A DNA stretch of 64,000 bases from Parasponia andersonii. Taxonomy: Eukaryota; Streptophyta; Magnoliopsida; Rosales; Cannabaceae. Under the pieces are notes generated by a model. It made no database searches. It was given only the letters and a program-made list of their open reading frames with translations, and was not told where the DNA came from. The stretch's first letter is position 1, and each line of letters starts with the position of its first letter. The stretch covers positions 384,847 through 448,846 of the forward strand of contig JXTB01000024.1 of assembly GCA_002914805.1 (NCBI GenBank). The letters run 5' to 3'. Positions 12,785-24,917 of the stretch are shown piece after piece. The position numbers and the translations under genes are program-made.

Positions 12785-13437
12785 TGTTGTGCGGTCTAAA
12801 ATCCTAAGGTCGCATAAGGGTTATGTGTGACCTCTTCTGTGAAGGTTATATACGACCTCTTCCATAGGTTTTATGCGACCTTCTCCGTGTAGTTTGCCTT
12901 GTCAAACAGGAAACCTATAAGAAGAGGAAAACAAGTAAATGCTATGAAAGAAACCTACAAGGAAAGAGAAACTGAAGTATCCTATTTGTGATCAACTAGT
13001 TATCCGTTTTGAATGATTATCCAATTACATTATCCAGTTGTATAGTTACCCGTTTATACAATTAGGATCCTAGGGACATAAGGTTACCTTTACCTATATA
13101 AAGGGGACTCAATGTTCCGAAGGATGATTCCAAGTGAAAAGTATTCCAAGTTCTGGGTATTCCAAGTTGAGAGTATTTCAAGCTTTGGGTAGTCTAAGTG
13201 TTGAGTATTTTTCAATAGCTTTTCGGTCTTTCCAATTTCCAAACGAGATTGTAACCTTGAGTGTTCATTATTATTCATAAAATAGTGAGAAAACAGTGGA
13301 CGTAGGCTCATCTTTTTTGGGGCTGAACCACTATAAAATCCTCTCTCCTTTTTTTTGCTTTGATTATCGATTCAATTCACACAAGCCACATCTCTTGATT
13401 TTTTCTAAATTTATTGTTGATAAAACCTCCATCAATA
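12785..13437 (+). repeat. 5' LTR (653 bp)
   Basis: Begins TG and ends with a CA-derived TA. It matches 23285-23988 closely along its length. A TATA-like TATATAAA lies at 13095-13102 and probably positions the element's own transcript start. Near its left end it carries about two copies of a 25 bp unit ('gacctcttctgtgaaggttatat'), fewer than in the 3' LTR. Confidence 0.95.
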
Positions 13438-13439
13438 AT

Positions 13440-13456
13440 TGGCGCTAGAAGGAGGG
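13440..13456 (+). other. Primer-binding site of the LTR element
   Basis: TGGCGCTAGAAGGAGGG lies two bases past the 5' LTR end, where a tRNA 3' end would prime minus-strand synthesis. The TGG start complements the tRNA CCA tail. I do not assign the tRNA species. Confidence 0.7.
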
Positions 13457-13699
13457 CTATTCCGGCATAAAAATTTGTCAAATTCCACCTTTTCAATAGT
13501 GGCAAATACTAGAAATACTACCAGAGTCACCGGAACTAGCCAAAACCAACCTCAAAGTACCGCTGCTACACAGGCAGACTCTACTCCGGATCAGCCTACT
13601 ATGACGGCAACAGAGAATCTATCCCAGAGACAGGATCGTATGGAGGAAATGCTCGTGAACCTTCAGTAAGTAACTAACCAGATCAATGATACCCCGCGA

Positions 13700-16600
13700 C
13701 GACTTGCTGAAGGGCAGATGGTGACCCCACCACAACATGAACATCCCAAAGAACGTCCTGCTCAATTACCTGAGAAGGGAATACAGATCCTCGAGACGAG
13801 AAGACGCGACCAGCCAAGAACTCGGCAGGAGCGTCATGAAGATCGCAACTCCAAAGGGAAAGGCAAGGTCGCAAACTTGCTACCAGAATCTGGTACGGAG
13901 AGTTCAAGTACGAACCGTGATCATACACAAACTTCTCATAAATCCACTAATAACCAGGATCGCTTGAGCAGTGAACAAGGACGATCATCGAGAAGCATCT
14001 TCGAAAGAATCAGCAGGGAGTCGAGACAAGACTCTGCAGACCTAAGACAGTATCTGGAGCGACGACGTGGTCATGATCGATCTATATCGCATCATAGCGA
14101 CCACAGCCGGTCTCGTCGCACTATGTCACTGAATTCCTCTCATAGGTCGCAGAATACTCTATCTGACCAGCCCGCTGTGAAACAGGATAACGAACGAAGG
14201 TCGCTTTTACCACCAGCAAGGAATGATGTTTTCCCTTTGAACGTCGACGTTCACAATTTAAGGATCGCATTAGATGCACTTGCTGGATGGGATGATGAGC
14301 TCGCTGATGGGTATCGCCAGTCGCCATTCAGCGAGGAGGTTCGAGCTGCAGCCCTTCCCACTGGATTCAGACTTCCCACCATCAATACTTTTGATGGGAA
14401 GACTGATCCACAGGACCATATGGATCACTTCAGCGACTTGATGGAACTTCATCGGGTTAGTGATCATGCACGCTGCAGATGTTTCGATGTAACACTCTCA
14501 GGAGCAGCAAAGAAGTGGTTTCGAGGACTCAAACCCGGTTCAATCTCATCCTGGCAACAACTACAGACGACATTCTTGAGACAATTTCAGGCCACGAAGA
14601 ATTTCACTGTCCCACTTGTCAGTTTGTCCGCAATCCGGCAAGGTCCAGAGGAGACTCTACGGTCTTATCTCAATCAATTCACTTCAGAGCTAGCGAAGGT
14701 CAACAACCCCCCTGAAGGAGGAGTTCTTACTCTTATGTTGGCTAGGTTGCGACCAGAAACAAAACTCTGGGAGGAATTGCTTGAACGAGAGTGTAGAACT
14801 CTCGAAGACTTCTACCGAAGAGTCGGTCGACATCTAAGGTTAGAATCTTCACGTGAGAACCTTCAAAAGACCAAAAAAGGAGGAAAGACAGATGCGGCAA
14901 AAGTTGCGGTCATCACCAACAACAGTGAAAATAAGAAAAACAAGAGGAATAATGAACAGACAAGTGAGAATCAGCCTAGACCTAAAAGGCAGAAGATTTC
15001 AAAAGCTCCCACGAGGTTTAATAATCACACTGAATTAAATGCACCCATAGATCATATCTATGCGGTCACAAATCAGAAGGAGCGATTCCGACAACCCGAA
15101 CCAATGAAGCGGGACAAGGCAAAGTGCAACCCCAACAAGTTTTGCCGATATCACAATGATATTGGGCATGACACTAATAGTTGCTTTACCCTGAAAGATG
15201 AAATCGAAAGGCTGATTAGAGAGGGACGATTGCGGCAGTATACCAGGCAGAGCGATGAAAGGCGAGAAGAAGACCAACAACGACCTCCAGAAATTCAGCC
15301 TGAGGTGAGAACTATTTTTGGAGGGCCGCATGTTGGAGGAGATTCCAAGCGAGCACAGGATAGATACGCACGAGAAGCTCGACAGCAGCCGTTAACCAAC
15401 GTCATGCACCTTGATCAGCGACCACGCAAGCTTCAACGAGTACCAGAAATGGATATTACCTTCACAGAGCAAGATGCAAGGGAAGTCCATTATCCGCATA
15501 ATGACGCGTTGGTCGTAAAAATTAACTGTGGAAGCACACAGTTGTGGCGAGTATTGGTCGACAACGGAAGTGCTATGGACATCCTATACTTCGATGCCTT
15601 CAAGAAGATGGGATTAAATGAGAGCGACCTGAAGCCTGCCCCTGCTCCCCTCTATGGTTTTACTGGAGACAGCCTGATGCCTATGGGCATGATTGAACTG
15701 ATGGTCAGCGTTGGGACCTTTCCAAGGGTTTCATCAATAATGACCCAGTTTTTTGTGGTAGATTGCCCATCTGCCTTTAAGGATGTGCTAGGAAGACCGA
15801 CATTAAGGGAACTTCGAGCTGTCACCTCGATCTATCATCTAACAATGAAGTTCCCGACCCAACATGGTGTAGGCGAGGTACGAGGAAATCAGTATGATGC
15901 GAGGACTTGCTATAACAACTCGCTGAAACTCGCAGCAAAAGATGCGACGTCCCGCACAATGATGGTCCACCTACCAGAGGAAGCGATCGAAGTGTCGGTC
16001 GCAGCAGCAGATGAAGCATCAATCGTGGCAGCGGATCAAACGTCAATCGTGGCCGCAGATGAAGCGTCAATCGTGGTAGCGGATCAAGCGTCAATCGTGG
16101 CCACAGATGAAGCATCAATCGTGGTAGCGGATGAAGCATCAGTCGTGACCGCAGATGAAGCGTCAGTCATAGTAGCGGATAAAACGTTAGCCGAGGCAGT
16201 GAGCAAAGCTCCAGTCGGATCGTCAGTGAAAGCGTCAGTCGAAACAACCAGTGAAGACTTCGATCCTCGAGAAATCGACGAAGTCAGAATTAGACCCGTT
16301 GAGGACCTGGAAGATATATCATTCGATCTGTCTTCCAGGAATTTGAAGATTGGAACAGAGGTTCGTGGACCTGTGCGAGCTTCATTGATCGCTTTTCTGA
16401 GGACTAATCTGGATGTCTTTGCATGGCAGTATTCGGATATGGTAGGGATCGATTCAAAGATCATATCCCACCGTCTTAACATAGATCCGTCAAAAAAGCC
16501 TGTGCGACAAAAAAGAAGGGCCATGAATCCAGAACATTACGTCGCACTAAAGGAAGAGGTGGAGAAACTGCTCGAGATTGGGTTCATAAGGGAATCTTTT

Positions 16601-19530
16601 TACCCTGACTGGCTTGCAAATCCGGTCTTGGTGAAAAAACCTAATGGGAAGTGGAGAACCTGTATTGACTTTACCGATCTCAATAAGGCATGTCCTAAAG
16701 ACAGTTTTCCTCTTCCGAGAATTGATCAACTTGTAGATGCGACGTCGGGGCATGAACTTTTAAGTTTCATGGATGCGTATTCAGGATACAACCAAATCCC
16801 CATGTATGAGCTGGATGAAGAACACACCTCGTTCATCACTGATCGAGGGTTATATTGCTATAAAAAGATGCCCTTCGGACTTATCAATGTGGGAGCGACC
16901 TACCAACGTCTTGTCAATATGATGTTTGCAAAACAAATAGGCAAGACAATGGAGGTATACGTCGATGATATGCTGGTCAAGTCAGAGAAAGCTAAAGATC
17001 ACATCAAGCACCTTGATGAGATGTTCAAAATCCTCTGGAGATACCAGATGAAGCTAAATCCTCAGAAGTGTGCATTTGGAGTGGGATCTGGAAAATTTTT
17101 GGGTTTTATGGTCAACCAGCGAGGGATCAAAGCCAATCCTCAGAAAATACAAGCATTGATTGATATGCAGTCTCCTCGTAAACCCAAAGATGTGCAAAGC
17201 CTAGCAGGAAGAGTAGTTGCTCTCAGTCGGTTTGTATCTAGATCAACCGATAAATGCCAACCTTTCTTTGAGGTGTTGAAGGGATCAAAAAGGTTCGAGT
17301 GGACAGAGAAATGCGAGCAGGCGTTCCAAGAATTGAAAAAATACTTGGGTTCCCCTCCACTCCTATCGAAACCAAATCTGGGAGAAGAACTATATCTATA
17401 TCTCGCTGTTTCTAAGTATGCGACGAGTGCCGCATTAATTCGCGAGGAGTCAAATATTCAGCGATCTGTGTATTATATAAGTAAGAAATTACTTGATGCT
17501 GAAACCAGGTATCTAGAGATGGAAAAATTGGCACTGGCACTCGTCATTGCATCAAGAAAGCTTCGACCTTACTTCCATACTCACTCTATTCGAGTCTTCA
17601 CGAATTTCCCGTTGAGACAGGTCTTACAGAAACCTGAGACGTCAGGGCGGCTGCTTAAGTGGGCTGTTGAATTGAGTCAATTTGACATCAATTTTCAACC
17701 TCGCACTGCTATAAAGGGGCAAGCCCTCGCAGATTTTATCGCAGAATTTACATACGACGTCAATCTTCCCACGGGAGCACTCAAGAAACCTGCTTCAGAT
17801 ATGTCAAAATTGTGGAAGCTTTATGTGGAAGGGTCATCGAATGAGAATGGAGCAGGTGCGGGCATAGTTTTAATCAGTCCTGAAGGGCATAATACTCATT
17901 ACGTGCTTCGCTTCAAATTCCCAGCTTCAAATAATGAAGCCGAATATGAAGCACTGATAGCTAGCCTAAAGCTCGCACAGGAAATGAAGGTCGAAGCAAT
18001 CGAAGTATATAGTGACTCCCAGCTAGTCATCTGTCAGGTTAAGGGTAATTATCATGCAAGAGGAGAGAGAATGATGGCTTATTTGAAGAAGGTACAGCAG
18101 TTGTTCTTAGCGTTCAGTACGTATGACATATAGCTTCTTCCTCGTATTAAAACACCCGGGCAGATGTACTCGCTAAGCTCGCTTCAACGAAGGATGCAGA
18201 GTTATTGAAAGTATTTCCCATTGAATTTCTTATCTCACCGAGCATCGAGGTCGAACCCTAAGTGATTATGCCAGTCGATGAGGAACCATCATGGATGGAC
18301 CCCATAATGCGATATATATAAAACGGCGATCTCTCTGAAAATAAAGACGATGCAAGACGGCTTCGCATGAAAGCAGCTCGCTATATCATCCAGGATGAGC
18401 AACTTTATCGAAGGAGTTTCAGCTCGCCTTTATTATTGTGCGTCAATGATCAAAAAGCACACTACATCATGAGGGAAATTCACGAAGGAATATGTGGGAA
18501 TCATTCTGGGGGGCAGGCGCTCGCAAATAAGATTCTTCAACAAGGGTATTATTGGCCAACTATAAAGAAGCATACATTGGAATTTACGAGGAAATGCGAT
18601 AAATGTCAGCGATTTGCGACCATTCCTAGAAAACCACATGTTCCTTTAACTTCGATGACTAGTCCATGGCCATTTGCTGTGTGGGGAATTGATATTATCG
18701 GGATACTTCCTTTAGCGCGAGGTGGTCTGAAGTATGCAGTGGTCGCAGTCAATTACTTTACAAAATGGACAGAAGCCGAAGCCTTGAGTACCATCTCCAC
18801 GAAGAAAATGATAGATTTCGTTTATAAATCTATAATCTGTCATTATGGTATACCACATACCATAATTTCTGATAATGGGAAGCAATTCGATTGCGACGAG
18901 TTCCGTGACTTCTGCAATAACTTAGGCATCAAAAAGAGCTTCTCCGCTGTTGTTCATCCATAGGCCAATGGGCAGGTCGAAGCGATAAACAAAATACTCA
19001 AGCAAAATATAAAGACAAAGCTAGAGGAGCATAAAGGAGCTTGGCCAGAAGTACTTCCAGAAGTGTTATGGATTTATCGCACCACACAATGGACTACTAC
19101 AGGAGAGAGTCCATTCTCCTTAGCTTATAGGTATGAAGCGATGATTCCTGTTGAGATTGGTGCGGGTTCCCTGCGACGATCTATTTATGAGCAAAAACAG
19201 AATGATGTGTTGCTGAGAGTTGAACTCGATCTTCTAGAAGAGCGACGTGAACAATCTCAGCTCCGAATTGCATCATACCAACGGCGCACTGCTCGATATT
19301 ATAATTCCAGAGTAAAGGATAGACATTTTGAAGTTAGAGATCTTGTCCTTCGACGTGTTCTACCTAATAATAAAGAGCATGGTACTGGTGTATTCGGTCC
19401 TTCTTGGGAAGGACCTTATGTTATTGATAATGTCATTCGACCTGGAACATATCATTTAGCTCGCATCGGTAGACAAAAGGTCGAGCATGCCTGGAATACT
19501 GAACAGCTTCGTCGTTATTATCAATAATTC
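13700..19530 (+). pseudogene. gag-pol region of the Tat-lineage element
   Basis: Domains in order: gag capsid-like segment (about 14.3-14.8 kb; WFRGLKPGSISSW, LRSYLNQF); a Cys/His knuckle CRYHNDIGH (about 15.15 kb); an aspartic protease with VDNGSAMDILY (about 15.55 kb); a repetitive linker (about 16.0-16.2 kb); reverse transcriptase with YVDDMLVKS (about 16.5-17.2 kb); RNase H (about 17.3-17.75 kb); a second, archaeal-type RNase H-like domain (about 17.8-18.1 kb; NNEAEYEAL, YSDSQLV); integrase with an HHCC zinc module and catalytic core (GIDIIGILP, ISDNGKQFD; about 18.45-19.0 kb); and a C-terminal GPY-like module (about 19.3-19.5 kb). No chromodomain is seen. The dual RNase H is the diagnostic Tat trait. 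The region is broken in a few places and is treated as a fossil. Confidence 0.9.
16004..16195 (+). repeat. In-frame 24 bp minisatellite, eight units, protease-RT linker
   Basis: Eight consecutive 24 bp units encode eight-residue repeats of the type ADEASIVA / ADQTSIVA / ADEASVVT. Every unit is a multiple of three and the units differ mainly at synonymous or conservative positions. The stretch lies between protease and reverse transcriptase of the LTR element and probably forms a flexible spacer. Confidence 0.9.
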
Positions 19531-20209
19531 TTAATGATGTTTTCAACAACCTATTGTGTCTTCTTCATTAATACTTCGGCTATTACTTCAACTCGGTTAT
19601 TACTTTGGCTATTCTTCATTTATAGTTTTATGGCAGTTTTCGGACACTATAAAACTCGGGGGGCAGTGGGATCAGAATGTTATCTCCTACTGGTTTTCTA
19701 AGGGACTATGCAAACGTCCATTTAGAGGAGATAGGGTTTAGATCGTCAAAGTATCTAAGTCTCAGATCATCGATGTCGACGTATCTGAATCTCCTTAAAA
19801 TCCTAGGATTTTCTCCTCGCTTCATGCCTCAGCATGTCGTATGACGCAATTTCCCTCCTCGAACAGAAAAGTAACTAAGCAAAACGTTCGTTGTTCAAAG
19901 TGATATATTGCTATATCCTATTTTGACATGGAACTTTTGAAATACAGTTAGAGTTTGCATCACTCGTATTAACTGTTTTCTTAAGCGACCTAACCCATCC
20001 TAATGCTTAAAACTCGTTTTAAGTTAGTCGGATTCAAATCGCTAAAAGCGTACTGATCGATCACTTGTGATTAACTACTTAGTTAAAATTACTGTTATTT
20101 CTTTTCATTATTTTGCAGGAGCATATAAGGAAAAATGATATTTATTAAAAGTCGTCCATACATAAAGGGGGACAAAGCCTGCAAAGTTCTAGAAAAATAA
20201 AAACAAAAT

Positions 20210-22389
20210 TCATGTAGAAGGGCCCGCGCCGTCATCCCCAGCCTTGGTCGTATCTTCTTTCCAGCTCTGCACAAGCTCGACTACATCCTCGCCAAGGATG
20301 GAGAAGTCAAAGTCCGGATGCTCACAGAATATGTTGACGATGATGGTCGACGAGGCGATATCACTAGCCTTATCTTCGAGTTCTTTGACCTCGGTCGCTT
20401 TGAACTCCTCGATGGCTTTGTGAACCGCCTCGGTGGTCGCTTCTCTCATACGGTCCGGATACTCAGAAATGACCTTCTCGAGCTCTTTGACTTTCTCCTC
20501 GAGATTTTCCTTGCCGAGTTTCTCCTTGTTTAGGTCCTCGAGCATTTGCTACTTCTCAGAGTGGAAGTTTGCTCTCTCCTCCTCCTAAGCCTTTTCCGAG
20601 TTCTCGAATGCTTGAGTTATTTCATCGAATTTCTCAGCTTTCTCTAAGCATTCGAGAACTGGATCGTGCATCAGGACAGCAACAGCCGCAGTCTAAAAAA
20701 AAAAATATGTAAATCTCCAAGTTAACAACATCAAAAGAGTATGTGAAGAGAAGATTAAGAAGCTTACATTGGCCAGCATCCTCATTGCAGATCCGAAAGT
20801 GACCTTGGCGGAACGTCGCTTCATTCGCTCCCAACCTTCTTCAGATGTGAAGCAGTCGATGAAGGCTGCACTCATACCAGCCTTCTTTGGTAGTTGGTTA
20901 AGGAGTGCGAAGAGCTCGTCGCCTTTATCTGCCAAGTTCGGTTCCAAAGAGGTAGCAGCCTCGGTAGGGGGTTCGAAAGTGCTCGCTGGCTGAGATGGTT
21001 GTGGAGGGGGCGAGCTCACTGGGACGTCCTCGAAGGCAACTTTTCTCTTCTTCGAGCAGTCAACCTTCTCCTTCCCTTTCGATGGCGGCGTACTCTCGGG
21101 TGTTTTGTTTTTTGCTATTGACCCGAGAGTTGATGGAGGAGCTCGCAGACCGCTTCCAATGACCATCTCTGTACAACAGAATATGTTAGTGAGCAAGGAA
21201 ACGAAATATAAAGGTAATTAGAATGAGCATGTGATTTACCTTCTTCCTGTGGAGCTGGTTGAGGAGCTGGTGGGGACATGGTCTCTGGAGAAGAGGGCTC
21301 TGAGCGAGGTGGTGTGGCCGGTGCCTTTCTTTTTCTGATCCTAGAAGATGAGGCACCTAAATCCGTCTTCTTCCTGGGCTTCTTCTTCGAGCTCGCTGGT
21401 CTGGAGGAGAGAACCGAGGGGTCTGGGAACGCGGCACCCTTCGGAATCAGACCGCAAGCAACTAGGTTCTTCGTTGTACCTAGTACCTTCTAGTTAAATT
21501 CCTCAACTGGAAGGTCATTGATCTGATATACTCTTGCGAGCTGATCCCTAGAGAGTCCGGATCGATCCCTATTATCTGCGATGACATTGGAATGCGATCA
21601 GTATAAAGAATAGATATACAAACAAGACAATAAATTGGAAGACTACCTACCGGAATTTTGAAAGAAGCCATTGGCTGTATAGTCAAAATGGAAAAATGGA
21701 TTTTTCCATTTTCCAATGTTGTTGCGAACCCCGTAGATCATTTTTATAGCTTGATTCGACCACTTACTCGCATAGAAGAAGCTGAGATCTGACGGATTTG
21801 ACTTTACTTGGTAGAACCAAGCAAATTCCTCAGGTTAAGGGGTTTCTAAACCTAATTTATGGTACAGAATATACAGACCTACCATATATCTATAAGTATT
21901 AGGGGTCAATTGAAAAGGGACGACCTCATAGTAATCAATGATTGATTTTATATACGGATAGAGGGGGAGATGCACGCCGCATTTAAGGACTGCCTCAGAA
22001 AAGGAAGCGAGTCCATGAGGGGGTGTGTGTGGGCGGTTGAATTCCATTGGAAGACGAAGGGGGATGGCAATCTTGTAGCTGCTTGCGATTTTCTTGAGTT
22101 TGGTTGACGTGCAGCTCGTTCGAATGTTGGTACATGACCAGTTCCCCTCAACGTACTGATAGCCAGAAGAAAATGCGGGAGCATCTCTTATGTGTCTGGG
22201 CCATTGATCCTGGGGAAGATCGCCTATTCGAAGACTACTTTGTCTTGTCCCTGTTATTTCTATCTCGGGTTCGGGCTCGAGATAATCCTCAAGGTTAATG
22301 GAGCTAACACTTGAGCTAGATTCCCCAGAAAAGGCATTTTCTTCCCTAAATAATTCCTCACTACTAGACATCTGAAAAGAAATACGCAA
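20210..22389 (-). pseudogene. Antisense accessory region of the LTR element
   Basis: Between integrase and the 3' LTR the minus strand carries a set of frames opposite to gag-pol. The upstream part (about 21.84-22.39 kb) has an acidic Ser-rich start and a segment with YPYIKSIIDYYEVVPFQLTP, which resembles the plant 'putative gypsy type transposon' domain (Transposase_28, PF04195, by recall). The middle part (about 20.7-21.2 kb) is Pro/Ser-rich. The end (about 20.2-20.55 kb) is a charged predicted coiled coil with an ELEDKAS-type heptad pattern. Tat-lineage elements are known to carry antisense frames in this position. The region is partly decayed, and whether it is spliced or expressed cannot be told from sequence alone. 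Confidence 0.65.
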
Positions 22390-23284
22390 GGATTCAGATA
22401 GAGGATTTCTACTATGCTAACATTCTGGGTATTTATCCTAAAATTGCACTAAACAAATAAGTTTGTTCCTAAATGGTCTACGGGTTCATCAAAAAATGTT
22501 CGAGCAGTTCATCAGAAAATATTCGAGCAGTTCATCAGTAAATGAACAATCAGTTCAGTGAGAATAAAATAGGGTATCAGACCCTAGAAATTCTTTTCAT
22601 ACGATTATTTCTAAGTGATATCTAGTAATTCTACCCTACAGACTGAAATGGGGAGTACAAAAAAAATTTCTCTCGTTTCACTTCGGTGAAATGAGTTTAT
22701 TCCCAAAGATTGAAGTTATTTTCAAGAATGGAAGAAATAAGAGAAGACATACTGACCTTTCTTCAGAAGAGGAAGATTTAAGACGATTCGAAACTTCGTC
22801 GGAGAAGAAGCGGTGATCAGAGCGAGCTGGGAGATAAAACGGCGCTAGGGTTTTCTTTGAGATTTCTGATGTTTTCTGAGAGAAACAGTAAAATGAAATA
22901 GGATGGGATGGTTTTTGATATTTATAATCTAGGAACCGTTAGATCGCAGCCGTAGATTAGAGAATTTGAATTTTAAATCTGAAGGCTGAGGATTGCGCGG
23001 GATTTGATTCTATCCGAAAAGTCAGGATTGTTTAAAATTTGAAAAGATTTGATTTTAAAAGTGACGGTTGATATCAATCAGACTTCCTCGAATTTCGTTC
23101 TTAGCTACACGTGTTCCGTTCTGACAGAGAAAGATACGTGTGATCTTGAGAGATGAGATTTGGAATCTGGCGGCTCTTCGACTACTCAGACCCCAAGTTT
23201 TAAGTTATGAATCACATGATTAAGGTCGCACGCTAATTGGAAGCTTCATTTCGTCCTAAAGAACTAATGGAGCTGGAGGGCAAT

Positions 23285-23988
23285 TGTTGTGCGGTCTAAA
23301 ATCCTAAGGTCGCATTAGGGTTATGTGCGACCTCCTCTGTGAAGGTTATATGCGACCTCCTCCGTGAAGGTTATATGCGACCTCATCCGTGATGGTTATA
23401 TGCGACCTCTTCCACAAGTTTTGTGCGACCTTCTCCGTGTAGTTTGCCTTGTCAAACAGGAAACCTATAAGAAGAGGGAAACAAGTAAATGCTATGAAAG
23501 AAACCTACAAGGAAAGAGAAACTGAAGTATCCTATTTGTGATCAACTAGTTATCCATTTTGAATGATTATCCAATTACATTATCCAGTTGTATAGTTACC
23601 CGTTTATACAATTAGGATCCTAGGGATATAAGGTTACCTTTACCTATATAAAGGGGACTCAATGTTCCGAATGATGATTCCAAGTGAAAAGTATTCCAAG
23701 TTCTGGGTATTCCAAGTTGAGAGTATTTCAAGCTTTGGGTAGTCTAAGTGTTGAGTATTTTTCAATAGCTTTTCGGTCTTTCCAATTTCCAGACGAAATT
23801 GTAACCTTGAGTGTTCATTATTATTCATAAAATAGTGAGAAAACAGTGGACATAGGCTCATCTTTTTTGGGGCTGAACCACTATAAAATCCTCTCTCCTT
23901 TTTTTTATTTTGATTATCGATTCAATTCACACAAGTCACATCTCTTGATTTTTTCTAAATTTATTATTGATAAAAACCTCCATCAACA
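23285..23988 (+). repeat. 3' LTR (704 bp)
   Basis: Homologous to 12785-13437. It is about 50 bp longer because its left part holds roughly four copies of the 25 bp 'gcgacctc...gtgaaggttatat' unit against about two in the 5' LTR. The TATA-like TATATAAA is at 23645-23652. A purine-rich run GGAGCTGGAGGG just upstream (about 23270-23281) is the likely polypurine tract. The right flank repeats ATTGT. Confidence 0.95.
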
Positions 23989-24426
23989 ATTGTTAATATG
24001 GTCTTTATTAATTTCTATTAATAATTAATTTTTATGAGTTTAATTTCACTAATATCGTCCTTTTTCTTGTCATTAATGACTTCCACAACTATTTAATAGT
24101 AGATCCCGGAGAAAGAAAATAAAAAAGCTCTTTAATTCTACGAAGGTTTAGGCTGCGTACAGACGTAGAGTCAAGGTCAAGAGAAAGTAGACTAGACTAA
24201 CTTGACTAATAGTGTTTTGCGGTACGAGGACTATTCTAGTAATATTTTATGTGAAAATCCTTTTATGAGTGTCACATTATTAGTAACGAGTGGTTACCAT
24301 ATTAGTGATCCGTGGCTAGTCTTAAAAAATTCATAATTATATTGTCATAATTAGTTGTCAAATGTGTTGCTAATACTACCTATTTAAGTTAACCATGAAT
24401 ATGCATCTGTGTCATATTTGGCACAA

Positions 24427-24506
24427 TTCACTTATTAGTTATGAGGTGACAACTTAACATGCTAAATTCACTTATTAGTTATGAGGTGATAACTTAACAT
24501 GCTAAA
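24427..24506. repeat. 40 bp tandem duplication
   Basis: A unit starting TTCACTTATTAGTTATGAGG and ending CATGCTAAA occurs at 24427 and again at 24467, with one base difference. Confidence 0.9.
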
Positions 24507-24866
24507 TCACTTGTCCACATAGTCCTTTAGCTCATACCGTAAAATATATTATTCCATATTATAATTTTATATCATATTATATCAGCTCGAGTGCCTAGAC
24601 GTGGTTATTCATTAAGTTCAAAATTAACTAATTTAATTAGAATAATTTTTAATTTTAATGTCAATTTATAATGTTTTTCCCTCACATTATTCAAATGTAA
24701 TGGAAGAAAAACTACAAAGTAGAGTGAATTTTTTGTATTTATAATTGAGCTTGGTCGAGAAAATGAGAAAAATAAGAAAATGAAAAAAAAAAACAAATGA
24801 ATTAGAGAGATCTTTAAACAGGACAAATGATTGAAGTATAAAATTCTAATGTATAACGTGTTAATG

Positions 24867-24917
24867 TGCCTTACTTAAGGGTGGTATGATATGCCTTACG
24901 TAAGGGTGGTATGACAT
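24867..24917. repeat. 25 bp tandem duplication
   Basis: A unit of the form TGCCTTAC(T/G)TAAGGGTGGT, followed by ATGAT/ATGAC, occurs at 24867 and 24892. Confidence 0.85.

Larger units (their letters stand above)
12785..23988 (+). mobile_element. Ty3/gypsy LTR retrotransposon, Tat lineage, 11.2 kb
   Basis: The element has LTRs starting TGTTGTGCGG and ending CATCAA(T/C)A, and is bounded by a perfect 5 bp duplication ATTGT (12780-12784 and 23989-23993). Internal parts in order are primer-binding site, gag, protease, reverse transcriptase, RNase H, a second RNase H-like domain, integrase, and a long 3' region carrying antisense frames. Order RT-RH-aRNH-INT, size near 11 kb and an antisense accessory region all fit the Tat lineage. 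By hand count the two LTRs differ at about 20 of 650 aligned bases (~3%), mostly transitions, plus a repeat-number difference. With commonly used plant rates this suggests insertion of the order of one million years ago. The copy is a fossil: structurally complete, but the coding regions are broken in a few places. Confidence 0.95.

Noticed and set aside
15822-16524. Two overlapping minus-strand frames of 105 and 146 residues
   Set aside because: They mirror the 24 bp repeat and neighbouring sequence of the gag-pol region on the other strand and have no independent domain.
18000-18360. Possible separate host gene next to the integrase
   Set aside because: All recognisable domains here are in the order expected of a Tat-lineage element, so it is part of that fossil.
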